A stretch of 9,447 nucleotides of DNA from an uncultured Bacilli bacterium (GCA_910585915.1 CAJUGF010000048.1:1-9447), one strand, 5' to 3'; counted from the stretch's first letter, positions 1-6,069 are shown. Notes: generated by a model not told the origin, from the letters alone. Program-made: numbers and translations.

Positions 1-78
1 GGAAAGCAAACAGACCTTTTTTGCAGATATTTTGAAGAAAATAGAATGGATAGAGAGGTAGAAGAAGCGTATGGTTGA
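1..78 (+). CDS. 3' end of an unidentified upstream gene (partial)
   Basis: The first 25 codons are open in the frame starting at base 1 and end at a TGA at 76-78, overlapping the nrdD start by 8 bases. The peptide is hydrophilic and ends REVEEAYG. I prefer this frame because most third positions are A or T, as in the neighbouring genes. The competing frame starting at base 2 is also open, stops at a TAG at 59-61, uses rarer G/C-ending codons, and would leave a 9-base gap before nrdD. The third frame closes early. The fragment is too short to assign a family. Either reading implies that nrdD is downstream in an operon, since no promoter is visible in the first 70 bases. Confidence 0.3.
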   Translation, partial: GKQTDLFCRYFEENRMDREVEEAYG

Positions 79-2386
79 TACATTAGAAAAGGTTTCTGAA
101 CTAACAGTAGTAAAAAGAAACGGAAAAAAAGTAGAATTTGATGGGTCTAAAATAGCTTTGGCCATTAAAAAAGGTTTTGACAATGTGAAAGTCATAAATG
201 GTGACGATGAAGAAAAAGTATATACTGAAAAGGATATTCAAAAAGTATATAAAGAAGTGATTGATAGAATAGAAAAAGACTTCAAAGATCAAGAAAAAAT
301 AAAAATCGAACAAATTCAAGATTTGATAGAAGAAGCCTTAAAGAAAAAAGGATATAATGATGTATATCAAATATTTTCCGATTATCGCGAGAGAAGAGCT
401 CAATCAAGAAAAGTATTTGCAGAAGAAAAGAAGCTTCATAAATTCTTAAAAACAATTGAAGGATTAGGCTTGAAATCATCAAATGAAGATAATAACAAAA
501 GAGAAAATGCAAATATTGATGGAGACTCTGCAATGGGTACCATGCTTCAATATGGTTCGACAGTATCCAAAGAGTTTGCCTTAAATTACTTAATGAAGCA
601 AAGATTTAGTGAAGCTCATAGTAATGGATTTATCCATATTCATGATATGGACTTTATGCCAATGGGAACTACAACTTGTATGCAAATTGAATTAGACAAA
701 TTATTCAAAAATGGATTTTCAACAGGACATGGACATGCTAGAACTCCACAAGACATTATAAGTTATGCAGCTCTAGCAGCCATCGCTGTTCAATCAAATC
801 AAAATGATCAACATGGAGGACAAAGTATTCCAGCCCTAGATTATTATATGGCTCCAGGTGTTTTAAAAACATTTAAAAAACAATTTAAACAACAAATCTA
901 TGATTTATTTGATTATAGTGATCTTCTAGGATTTATCAATATGGATAAAATAGCCAAAGAAATTGATAAATTAACAAGTATTGATGTTGATTTAGCAGAA
1001 TTTTCTTCTTACTGTAAGGAAAGTAAAAGACTAGAAGAAGGTTTACAAAAAGCATATGAAAAAGCCCTAAATAAAACAGATAGAGCTACATTCCAAGCAA
1101 TGGAAGCACTAGTTCATAATTTAAATACAATGCATTCAAGAGCAGGAGCTCAAGTTCCTTTTTCATCAGTGAATTTCGGTACAGACACCACAAGTGAAGG
1201 AAGAATGGTAATTAAAAATTTCTTACTATCCACAGAAGAGGGTCTAGGAAGAGGAGAAACGCCAATCTTTCCCGTTTCAATCTTTAAAGTTAAGGAAGGT
1301 ATTAATTATAATCCAGAAGATAAAAACTATGATTTATTTAAACTAGCATGTCGCGTATCAGCCAAAAGATTATTTCCTAACTTTTCATTTCTAGATGCAC
1401 CATTTAATCTAGAATATTATAAAGAGGGAGACTACAAAACAGAAGTAGGATACATGGGGTGCCGTACCAGAGTAATGGCTGATGTAACAGATCGTAATAA
1501 TGAAACAACTGGTGGAAGAGGAAATCTATCATTTACTTCAATTAATTTACCAAGATTAGGCATTAAACATGGTATAGCCTTAAAAGAAAGAGAAAAAGCC
1601 GATATGAAATCTTTCTATGAAGAACTAGCAAGTATTATGGATTTAGTAAGAGACCAATTACTAGAAAGATTTGAATTACAATGTAGTAAACATTCATATA
1701 ACTTTCCATTCTTGATTCAACAAGGATTATGGAGTGGGGGAGAAAAATTAGGACCCAATGATCGATTAAGAAAAATCCTAAAGCATGGAACACTTACGAT
1801 TGGATTTATTGGTCTTGCTGAAACATTAAAAGCTTTAGTTGGCAAACATCATGCTGAAAGCGAAGATGCTCAAAAACTTGGTTTAGAAATTATTTCATTT
1901 ATGAGAAATCGTTGTAATGAATATTGTGAAGAATACAATTTAAATTTCACTTTAATAGCAACACCTGCTGAGGGATTAAGTGGAAGATTTATAAACATTG
2001 ATAAAGCCATCTATGGCAAAATTAAAGGCGTCACAGATCGATCATATTACACTAATTCATTCCATGTCCCAGTCTACTATAATACAAGTATTAAAAATAA
2101 ACTTCACCTTGAAGCACCATATCATGCTTTAACAAATGGAGGACATATTTCATACATCGAATTAGATGGAGATACTGTAAATAATGTAGAGGCATTTGAA
2201 TCAGTGATTCGCTTAATGAAAGAAGAGGGAATTGGTTATGGAGCAATTAATCATCCTGTAGATCGTGATCCAATTTGTGGTTATGTAGGAGTAATCAATG
2301 ATGTTTGTCCAAGATGCGGTCGTAAAGAATATGAAGGCATACCAATGGAACATTTAAATGAAATTGGATGTCATTGTGGAAAATAA
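71..2386 (+). CDS. nrdD: Anaerobic (class III) ribonucleoside-triphosphate reductase, catalytic subunit
   Basis: This cytoplasmic, oxygen-sensitive enzyme reduces ribonucleoside triphosphates to dNTPs using a glycyl radical. The 771-residue protein has an N-terminal ATP-cone allosteric domain (about residues 12-110, with VVKRNGKKVEFDGSKI) and then the ten-stranded barrel. Recognisable motifs are MGTTTCMQ (Cys203, equivalent to a conserved barrel cysteine), YMGCRTRV (Cys464, expected thiyl-radical cysteine), GRGNLSFTSINLPRLGI, and DPICGYVG near the C-terminus (Gly737, expected glycyl radical). A zinc-ribbon-like segment follows with CPRC (Cys746, Cys749) and CHC (Cys767, Cys769). The protein stops two residues later, whereas related NrdDs continue into a segment of the type eRiRRvTGYL...KraE..dRvkH. 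That segment is encoded by the next small gene. A purine-rich Shine-Dalgarno (agagagg/gaagaag, 51-67) precedes the ATG. Transcription probably comes from upstream of the window. Confidence 0.97.
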   Translation: MVDTLEKVSELTVVKRNGKKVEFDGSKIALAIKKGFDNVKVINGDDEEKVYTEKDIQKVYKEVIDRIEKDFKDQEKIKIEQIQDLIEEALKKKGYNDVYQIFSDYRERRAQSRKVFAEEKKLHKFLKTIEGLGLKSSNEDNNKRENANIDGDSAMGTMLQYGSTVSKEFALNYLMKQRFSEAHSNGFIHIHDMDFMPMGTTTCMQIELDKLFKNGFSTGHGHARTPQDIISYAALAAIAVQSNQNDQHGGQSIPALDYYMAPGVLKTFKKQFKQQIYDLFDYSDLLGFINMDKIAKEIDKLTSIDVDLAEFSSYCKESKRLEEGLQKAYEKALNKTDRATFQAMEALVHNLNTMHSRAGAQVPFSSVNFGTDTTSEGRMVIKNFLLSTEEGLGRGETPIFPVSIFKVKEGINYNPEDKNYDLFKLACRVSAKRLFPNFSFLDAPFNLEYYKEGDYKTEVGYMGCRTRVMADVTDRNNETTGGRGNLSFTSINLPRLGIKHGIALKEREKADMKSFYEELASIMDLVRDQLLERFELQCSKHSYNFPFLIQQGLWSGGEKLGPNDRLRKILKHGTLTIGFIGLAETLKALVGKHHAESEDAQKLGLEIISFMRNRCNEYCEEYNLNFTLIATPAEGLSGRFINIDKAIYGKIKGVTDRSYYTNSFHVPVYYNTSIKNKLHLEAPYHALTNGGHISYIELDGDTVNNVEAFESVIRLMKEEGIGYGAINHPVDRDPICGYVGVINDVCPRCGRKEYEGIPMEHLNEIGCHCGK

Positions 2387-2414
2387 AAAAGAAATAGAAA
2401 GAAGGAATTAAATT

Positions 2415-2588
2415 ATGGAAAAAGTAGTAGGAGAAGGAGTAAAATTTGAAAGAATCAGAAGAGTAACTGGTTATCTTTCTGGAGATGTAACACGTTTTAA
2501 TAATGCTAAACGTGCTGAAGAAAAAGATCGTGTAAAGCACACAAACATTAAAGAAGTTATTTCCAAAGAAAAATGTAAAAACGCTTAA
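2415..2588 (+). CDS. Separate 57-aa gene encoding the C-terminal tail segment of NrdD
   Basis: This short gene is in a different frame from nrdD. It encodes 57 residues starting MEKVVGEGVKFERIRR, then VTGYLSGDVTRFNNAKRAEE and KDRVKH, plus about 15 lysine-rich residues. From memory, the FERIRRVTGYL...RFNNAKRAEE.DRVKH pattern is the conserved extreme C-terminus of clostridial- and Thermotoga-type NrdD, directly after its zinc ribbon. Here it is a free-standing polypeptide. It has its own Shine-Dalgarno, GAAGGA at 2401-2406, 8 bases before the ATG. NrdD stops at 2384-2386 and this frame has a TAA at 2409-2411, so no single insertion or deletion would join the two. It lies 28 bases after nrdD and 2 bases before nrdG. 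It presumably docks onto the NrdD zinc region near the glycyl-radical loop, but that is inference. The family match is fairly confident; the function is not established. Confidence 0.82.
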   Translation: MEKVVGEGVKFERIRRVTGYLSGDVTRFNNAKRAEEKDRVKHTNIKEVISKEKCKNA

Positions 2589-2590
2589 AA

Positions 2591-3151
2591 ATGCAAATTC
2601 GCTTAGCAGCATATTTGCAAACAGATAGCATTGTAGATGGTGAGGGTATCAGAACAGTCATATGGACACAAGGATGCCCTCATCATTGCCTTGGTTGTCA
2701 TAATCAAGAAACGCATGATGTAAATGGAGGCGCTTTAGTAGATTTAGAGGAGATCTATGACATCATAGACAATTTAGAAGGACAAGATGGAATCACCTTT
2801 TCTGGAGGAGATCCTTTTGTTCAGCCACTTGCTTGTGCCACTATTGCAAAATATGCTAGAAAAAAAGGATACAACATATGGAGTTATACAGGATATACTT
2901 TTGAAGAACTGTTAAAAGACTCCCAAAAAAATCAGGAAATAATGGACTTTTTAAATCAAATTGATGTTCTCGTTGATGGTAGATTCATTTTATCTAAAAA
3001 AGATTATTCATTAAAATTTGCTGGATCATCCAATCAAAGAATTATTGATGTAAAAGAAAGTTTAAAGCAAAAAAAGGTTATCATTTTAGAAAAATTTATG
3101 ATAACAAAAGAAAAGAGTGGAAGAGAACATCCACCTGGAATTTATGTATAA
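2591..3151 (+). CDS. nrdG: Anaerobic ribonucleoside-triphosphate reductase activating protein (radical SAM)
   Basis: NrdG uses a [4Fe-4S] cluster and S-adenosylmethionine to generate the glycyl radical on NrdD. The 186-residue protein shows the radical-SAM cluster motif CPHHCLGC (Cys29, Cys33, Cys36) preceded by IRTVIWTQG, and the SAM-binding GGD motif in ITFSGGDPFVQPL. The start MQIRLAAYLQTDSIVDGEG matches the usual NrdG N-terminus, so ATG 2591 is preferred. Its length is normal to slightly long, with a basic C-terminal extension (about residues 160-186). No Shine-Dalgarno lies in the 25 bases upstream (caaagaaaaatgtaaaaac), and the preceding gene ends only 2 bases earlier. Translation therefore probably depends on coupling to the small tail gene. 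The stop codon overlaps a terminator hairpin, making this the last gene of the operon. Confidence 0.95.
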   Translation: MQIRLAAYLQTDSIVDGEGIRTVIWTQGCPHHCLGCHNQETHDVNGGALVDLEEIYDIIDNLEGQDGITFSGGDPFVQPLACATIAKYARKKGYNIWSYTGYTFEELLKDSQKNQEIMDFLNQIDVLVDGRFILSKKDYSLKFAGSSNQRIIDVKESLKQKKVIILEKFMITKEKSGREHPPGIYV

Positions 3152-3176
3152 GTGAACATATTGTTCACTTATTTTT
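3149..3176 (+). terminator. Rho-independent terminator of the nrdD-nrdG operon
   Basis: A perfect inverted repeat, AAGTGAAC (3150-3157) with GTTCACTT (3163-3170), can be extended by one A-T pair to leave a 3-base loop. The T-rich run ATTTTTA follows at 3171-3177. The hairpin begins inside the nrdG stop codon. No other plus-strand gene follows before the convergent minus-strand gene. Confidence 0.85.
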
Positions 3177-3200
3177 ACTTTTATCTATTTTTTAATTTGA

Positions 3201-3216
3201 GTATTTAATTAAATAC
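3201..3216. repeat. 16-bp perfect AT-only-core palindrome between convergent genes
   Basis: The sequence gtatttaattaaatac is identical to its own reverse complement. It lies between the two terminators separating nrdG from the convergent nucleotide-pyrophosphatase gene. It is not next to a recognisable promoter, so an operator role is not obvious. It could be part of a larger termination structure or a chance AT-rich palindrome. Confidence 0.5.
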
Positions 3217-3218
3217 CA

Positions 3219-3244
3219 TAACAAAAATCGCATTTCTGCGATTT
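3219..3244 (-). terminator. Rho-independent terminator of the Ham1/RdgB-like gene
   Basis: Read on the minus strand, AAATCGCA (3244-3237) pairs perfectly with TGCGATTT (3232-3225) around a GAAA tetraloop, and the stem is followed by further T residues (TTGTTAT). It lies 14 bases beyond the TGA stop of the minus-strand gene. On the plus strand the downstream T-run is poorer, so the minus direction is favoured. Confidence 0.85.
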
Positions 3245-3258
3245 ACATTTGTTAATTT

Positions 3259-3873
3259 TCATTTTTGAACTAAGTTTCTAGTTTTACGATAGTAATCTAC
3301 AAATTCTTCCATTGCACTAGTATTTTGTGGACATCTAACTCTGCTATTTATTTCCTCATCATTCATTTCTGCGAAAGTTTTATCATATCCATATGGAATA
3401 AATATATACCATAAATCAGACCAATTTTTATCAGCATCATTTCCTCTTATTTCAGTAGATAATTCTCCCTCTTGATTTCCATTAAAATATAGTATATTTT
3501 GTCCATCATAATATGCTAAGCATTCTTTAAAAGCACATTTTCTATTTTTAATACCTTGCATTTGTTTTAAGATCCCCTCTATGCCTAAAGTGTCTAAAGC
3601 AAAATTCACAAAAGCTCTAGGAAATCCATTCAATTCTTCGATAAAAAAACCAGCATCCAAAGCAATACATGGCTTTTTTATAACTTCATATGCCTCTCTA
3701 ACTTTATATTCTGCAATTTCTCTAACATCATCGCTTCTAGGTTCAATTAAATCGTGATTAAATATTTCTAATTTAATATCAGATAACTGTCTTTGAGCTG
3801 AAATAACTTTTCCTTTATTACTTGTAACAAATACTATTTCATTGCTAAGTTTTATTAACTCTGATGTTACCAT
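3259..3873 (-). CDS. Divergent Ham1/RdgB-family non-canonical NTP pyrophosphatase
   Basis: Family members hydrolyse ITP, XTP or dITP to monophosphate and pyrophosphate, cleansing the nucleotide pool. The 204-residue protein has the family layout: FVTSNKGK at 15-22 (phosphate-binding loop), EPRSDDVREIAEYKVREAY at 44-62, CIALDAGFFIEELNGFPRAF at 69-88, TLGIEGILKQM at 95-105 (archaeal/eukaryotic-type wording), and IFIPYGYDKTFAEM at 157-170. Several signature residues differ. The usual KxxE glutamate is Ser25, DDSGL reads LDAGF (Asp73 retained), PGxYSA reads PRAFVN, the base-contacting FGYDP region reads WSDLW, and the C-terminal SHR is not present as such (NSR at 176-178). This is either a functionally shifted paralogue or an enzyme with other substrate specificity. 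A strong Shine-Dalgarno (GGGAGGG, 3881-3887) lies 7 bases before the ATG. The gene is transcribed alone. Confidence 0.8.
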   Translation of the reverse strand: MVTSELIKLSNEIVFVTSNKGKVISAQRQLSDIKLEIFNHDLIEPRSDDVREIAEYKVREAYEVIKKPCIALDAGFFIEELNGFPRAFVNFALDTLGIEGILKQMQGIKNRKCAFKECLAYYDGQNILYFNGNQEGELSTEIRGNDADKNWSDLWYIFIPYGYDKTFAEMNDEEINSRVRCPQNTSAMEEFVDYYRKTRNLVQK

Positions 3874-3897
3874 AGAAAACCCTCCCTAATCTTCTTT

Positions 3898-3926
3898 ATT
3901 ATAGCATAGAATGATTTTTTAGTAAT
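3898..3926 (-). promoter_or_regulatory. Extended -10 promoter for the Ham1/RdgB-like gene
   Basis: On the minus strand the -10 is TATAAT (3903-3898), preceded by TG plus one base (TGCTATAAT), an extended -10. At 17-bp spacing the -35 would be ATTACT (3926-3921), a weak match. The predicted start site lies near 3891, giving a short leader that contains the Shine-Dalgarno. Confidence 0.65.
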
Positions 3927-3985
3927 TTATTTTTTAAAAACATGTTCTATAACTTCCAGATAATAATTTAAATATATGCTTTTAA

Positions 3986-4010
3986 ATAAAAAAGTGCTTA
4001 AACAAAGCAC
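3986..4010 (-). terminator. Rho-independent terminator of the pilin-like gene
   Basis: On the minus strand, GTGCTT (4010-4005) pairs with AAGCAC (3999-3994) across a 5-base loop. The run TTTTTTATTT follows at 3993-3984. The hairpin begins immediately after the TAG stop of the upstream minus-strand gene. The remaining bases up to the promoter at 3926 show no gene. Confidence 0.85.
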
Positions 4011-5126
4011 CTATTTAAATACATAAGGAGAGTCCTGAGTCCCATTTCCCTTAGAATAAATTAAATTTCCATCAATTGCTATAACATAACGAAGATATTT
4101 TTTAGAATCAGCAAAATCAGAACCAATAATACCACTATAATTAATTCCAAAAACTTTCGTTCCACGGGAACCATCAGCGGTAGAAGTCCACCATTTACCA
4201 GATGCATTAACTAAATAATTATAATTTGCACATGCACGATTTGCAGCACTCAAACATTGTCGATCATAACTAGCATTAATATAATCATAAAGTGGCAATA
4301 AAGTTAAATACTTTTGTTCTTGCATAATACTAGAGCATTCTACTGAAGAATCATTAACTTGTTCTGTTTCACTTCTTTTTCCAAGGCAAATATCCATTGG
4401 TACCATCGAAGACTTTACATCTTGAAAAGATTCAAGATAAATATGATCTAAAGTTTCTAAAGCAATGCTCATATCATAGTTATTAATTCCATGACGGCTT
4501 TCCTCTATAGTATTATAACGATTATCCCATATATCATTAGGAGCATCTTTTAAATTGTCTAAAATCAAATACATTTTAGAATCAGCAGGATCCATTTTTA
4601 TAATTCTCCAAACTTTCTTATTAAATTCAATATAATTATTTGGTTTGTCTCCTCGAAATACTAATAAATCATTCATATCATATAAACCAGTCATATCCTC
4701 AGTAACACGATTATCAGCTAAAACTTTATCAAAAATTTGTTGTGTTTCATAATTATTACAAGAAACCATTGGTTTTAATTGATAACTATCATTCTTATAA
4801 AGGACTGTTACATCAGCACTACAAGTATCCTTCACAAGTTTATTAATCTCTTTCTTTAAGTACTTTTCCTGAACTAACGTATCAGCATTAATAGTAAAAG
4901 AAGGAGAAGCCTCAGTCGGATAATATTCTGGATGATCACTTAAATACTTCGAAGCCGCATTAGCAAGTTGATCTTCTAAAGCACCATAAGTAATTTTACG
5001 ATTAATCATTTTAATAACAAAGAAAATAACAAGAATTAAAACAACAAGTGCAAGAATGCCGCCACCAATCATAAAAAAAGCTTTTTTATTACTTTTATTG
5101 CGCAAAAATTCCTTGAATTGATTCAT
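4011..5126 (-). CDS. Membrane-anchored pilin-like protein with large exported C-terminal domain
   Basis: A 371-residue protein with a basic N-terminus (1-15) and one strong transmembrane helix (about 17-40), giving an inside-to-outside topology. Residues 45-125 resemble the stalk and head of type IV pilin-like proteins of gut Firmicutes: a short helix (GALEDQLANAASKYLSDHP), then TINADTLVQEKYLKKEINKL and a cysteine-containing strand region. Residues 160-371 resemble an exported domain often seen fused to such anchors. It has NNYIEFNKKVWRIIKMDP, LYDYINAS, NYLVNASGKWWTSTADGS, and the terminal motif GNGTQDSPYVF. From its layout I suspect a C-type-lectin/FGE-like fold, but cannot confirm it. All six cysteines (102, 123, 247, 264, 291, 299) are in the exported part, so disulfides are possible. 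No clear prepilin peptidase site (Gly before the hydrophobic helix with Glu at +5) is seen. The Shine-Dalgarno AGGTG (5135-5139) lies 8 bases before the ATG. The role is unknown; surface adhesion or pilus-associated display is a guess. Confidence 0.7.
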   Translation of the reverse strand: MNQFKEFLRNKSNKKAFFMIGGGILALVVLILVIFFVIKMINRKITYGALEDQLANAASKYLSDHPEYYPTEASPSFTINADTLVQEKYLKKEINKLVKDTCSADVTVLYKNDSYQLKPMVSCNNYETQQIFDKVLADNRVTEDMTGLYDMNDLLVFRGDKPNNYIEFNKKVWRIIKMDPADSKMYLILDNLKDAPNDIWDNRYNTIEESRHGINNYDMSIALETLDHIYLESFQDVKSSMVPMDICLGKRSETEQVNDSSVECSSIMQEQKYLTLLPLYDYINASYDRQCLSAANRACANYNYLVNASGKWWTSTADGSRGTKVFGINYSGIIGSDFADSKKYLRYVIAIDGNLIYSKGNGTQDSPYVFK

Positions 5127-5153
5127 ATTTTTTTCACCTATCTTATAGACAAA

Positions 5154-5182
5154 ATTATAACAAAGCCAAACAAAAAAAGCAA
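5154..5182 (-). promoter_or_regulatory. Extended -10 promoter for the pilin-like gene, overlapping the rpsD terminator
   Basis: On the minus strand the -10 is TATAAT (5159-5154) within TGTTATAAT, an extended -10. At exactly 17-bp spacing lies TTGCTT (5182-5177), a partial -35 inside the 3' arm and T-run of the rpsD terminator hairpin. The start site is expected near 5147, about 20 bases before the start codon. Confidence 0.65.
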
Positions 5183-5193
5183 CGAATGTTGCT
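5172..5193 (-). terminator. Rho-independent terminator of rpsD
   Basis: On the minus strand, AGCAAC (5193-5188) pairs with GTTGCT (5183-5178) around a 4-base loop, followed by a run of seven T including the stem edge (5178-5172). It lies 6 bases after the rpsD stop. Confidence 0.9.
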
Positions 5194-5198
5194 CTTCA

Positions 5199-5801
5199 TT
5201 AACGGTTGTAAAATTCAACAATTAAGCTTTCATTTATTTCTTGATTTAATTCAGAACGATCTGGAAGTCTTTTAAATTCACCAGATAATTTCTTATTATC
5301 AAACTCAACAAAAGCTGGACGACTCATACAAGCTTCAACACTAGCTAAAATTGCAGGATGACTCATAGAGTTTTCTTTAACAGAAATAACATCGCCTGGT
5401 TTTACTTGGTATGATGGAATATCTACCTTTTTGCCATTAACTAAAATATGTCCATGATTAACAAGTTGTCTTGAAGCTCTACGAGTATTTGCCATACCCA
5501 TACGATAAACTAAATTATCAAGTCTACTTTCTAGTAAGAATAATAAATTCTCACCAGCAATACCTTTCATATGACTAGCACGTTCAAAAACACGTCTAAA
5601 TTGTTTTTCATTAAGCCCATACATGAAGCGAACCTTTTGTTTTTCTTGCAACTGAATACCATATTCACTTACTTTCTTACGACGATCAGTTCCATGAGCT
5701 CCAGGGGCATAAGGACGACGAGCAAGGTCTTTTCCATTTTCTAAAGTAGAAAAACCAAGTCTTCTAGACTTCTTATAAGCTGGTCCAGTATATCTTGCCA
5801 T
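5199..5801 (-). CDS. rpsD: 30S ribosomal protein S4
   Basis: S4 is a primary 16S rRNA-binding protein that nucleates assembly of the 30S body. The 200-residue product has the normal bacterial length and motifs: MARYTGPAYKKSRRLG at the start, ENGKDLARRPYAPGAHG, EKQKVRFMYGLNEKQFRR, and the S4 RNA-binding domain (about 93-155) containing LESRLDNLVYRMGMANTRRA and VNGKKVDIPSYQVKPGD. The N-terminal region lacks the cysteine ligands of zinc-binding S4 forms, so this is the zinc-independent type. The Shine-Dalgarno AAAGGAG (5817-5811) lies 9 bases before the ATG. As in Bacillus, the gene stands alone outside the large ribosomal operons, with its own promoter, structured leader and terminator. Confidence 0.98.
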   Translation of the reverse strand: MARYTGPAYKKSRRLGFSTLENGKDLARRPYAPGAHGTDRRKKVSEYGIQLQEKQKVRFMYGLNEKQFRRVFERASHMKGIAGENLLFLLESRLDNLVYRMGMANTRRASRQLVNHGHILVNGKKVDIPSYQVKPGDVISVKENSMSHPAILASVEACMSRPAFVEFDNKKLSGEFKRLPDRSELNQEINESLIVEFYNR

Positions 5802-5958
5802 AAAAATAATCTCCTTTCCAATAATTTTTTAGTAATTTGTAATTAAGAATGGTGCAGGGAGTTTTTCTTAATACCTTCCAAAGGGCAGCCCTTTGTACTA
5901 ATAATCGTATTCCTAAAAAACACTTTACAAATCCTTAATTACGCTGCCTAAAAACAGC
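5802..5958 (-). promoter_or_regulatory. rpsD 5' leader, probable S4-binding autoregulatory RNA
   Basis: About 157 bases separate the predicted transcript start from the rpsD ATG. In transcript order there is a 5' hairpin GCTG/CAGC (5958-5943), then one arm of a long-range helix, GTAATTAAG (5942-5934), which pairs perfectly with CTTAATTAC (5847-5839). Inside the enclosed domain is a 7-bp hairpin CAAAGGG/CCCTTTG with a 3-base loop (5895-5879), followed by the unpaired-looking tract AAAACTCCCTGCACC (5865-5851). In Bacillus subtilis, S4 represses its own gene by binding an extended rpsD leader that resembles its 16S rRNA site. Position, length and layout fit that model. No T-run follows the hairpins, which favours translational control over attenuation. 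Confidence 0.72.
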
Positions 5959-5964
5959 AAATAT

Positions 5965-5993
5965 AATGTAACATAAACCATATATATTGTCAA
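5965..5993 (-). promoter_or_regulatory. Sigma-A promoter of rpsD
   Basis: On the minus strand there is a perfect -35 TTGACA (5993-5988), a 17-bp spacer, and -10 TACATT (5970-5965) preceded by TG plus one base (TGTTACATT). The strong -35 with an extended -10 fits a highly expressed ribosomal gene. The start site is predicted around 5958. Confidence 0.85.
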
Positions 5994-6044
5994 ATAATCC
6001 TATGCAAAACAAACAAATAATAATCCCAAAAAATATTTAAAAGT

Positions 6045-6050
6045 TATAAT
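6045..6050 (+). promoter_or_regulatory. -10 element for the C39-like gene
   Basis: A perfect TATAAT sits 19 bases before the ATG at 6070. No good -35 is found at 16-18 bp upstream (aatccc region, 6021-6028). The start site would be near 6057, leaving a leader of only about 13 bases that is essentially just the Shine-Dalgarno AAAGGAAAG (6056-6064). The promoter is back to back with that of rpsD across an AT-rich gap. Confidence 0.55.
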
Positions 6051-6069
6051 AGAACAAAGGAAAGATATT

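Noticed and set aside
101..533. Two minus-strand open frames inside nrdD
   Set aside because: Both are Phe/Leu/Tyr-rich mirror images of lysine-rich nrdD codons and fall entirely inside a confidently identified gene.
2384..2415. A frameshift or sequencing error splitting a single nrdD gene
   Set aside because: Both the nrdD frame (TAA at 2384-2386) and the tail frame (TAA at 2409-2411) contain stops, and the tail gene has its own ribosome binding site. A single indel cannot restore one reading frame.
2295..2612. Minus-strand open frame of 105 codons across the nrdD end and the tail gene
   Set aside because: It is an antisense shadow, rich in Phe and Tyr from the A-rich coding strand, with no ribosome site or recognisable motif. 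The plus-strand genes explain the region.
3150..3170. An NrdR-box-like operator for the ribonucleotide reductase operon
   Set aside because: The symmetric gtgaacatattgttcac lies at the 3' end of the operon and is followed by a T-run, so it is a terminator. No NrdR-type pair is seen before nrdD in the 70 bases available.
3259..3261. TGA read as tryptophan (mycoplasma-type code)
   Set aside because: Readthrough of this TGA would run translation through a clear terminator hairpin. Trp is encoded by TGG throughout, and no gene needs an internal TGA.
3914..5838. A 15-base direct repeat attttttagtaattt upstream of both the Ham1-like gene (3914-3928) and rpsD (5824-5838)
   Set aside because: It is an A/T homopolymer-rich string in AT-rich intergenic DNA. 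It sits at different positions relative to the two promoters, so chance is the simpler explanation.
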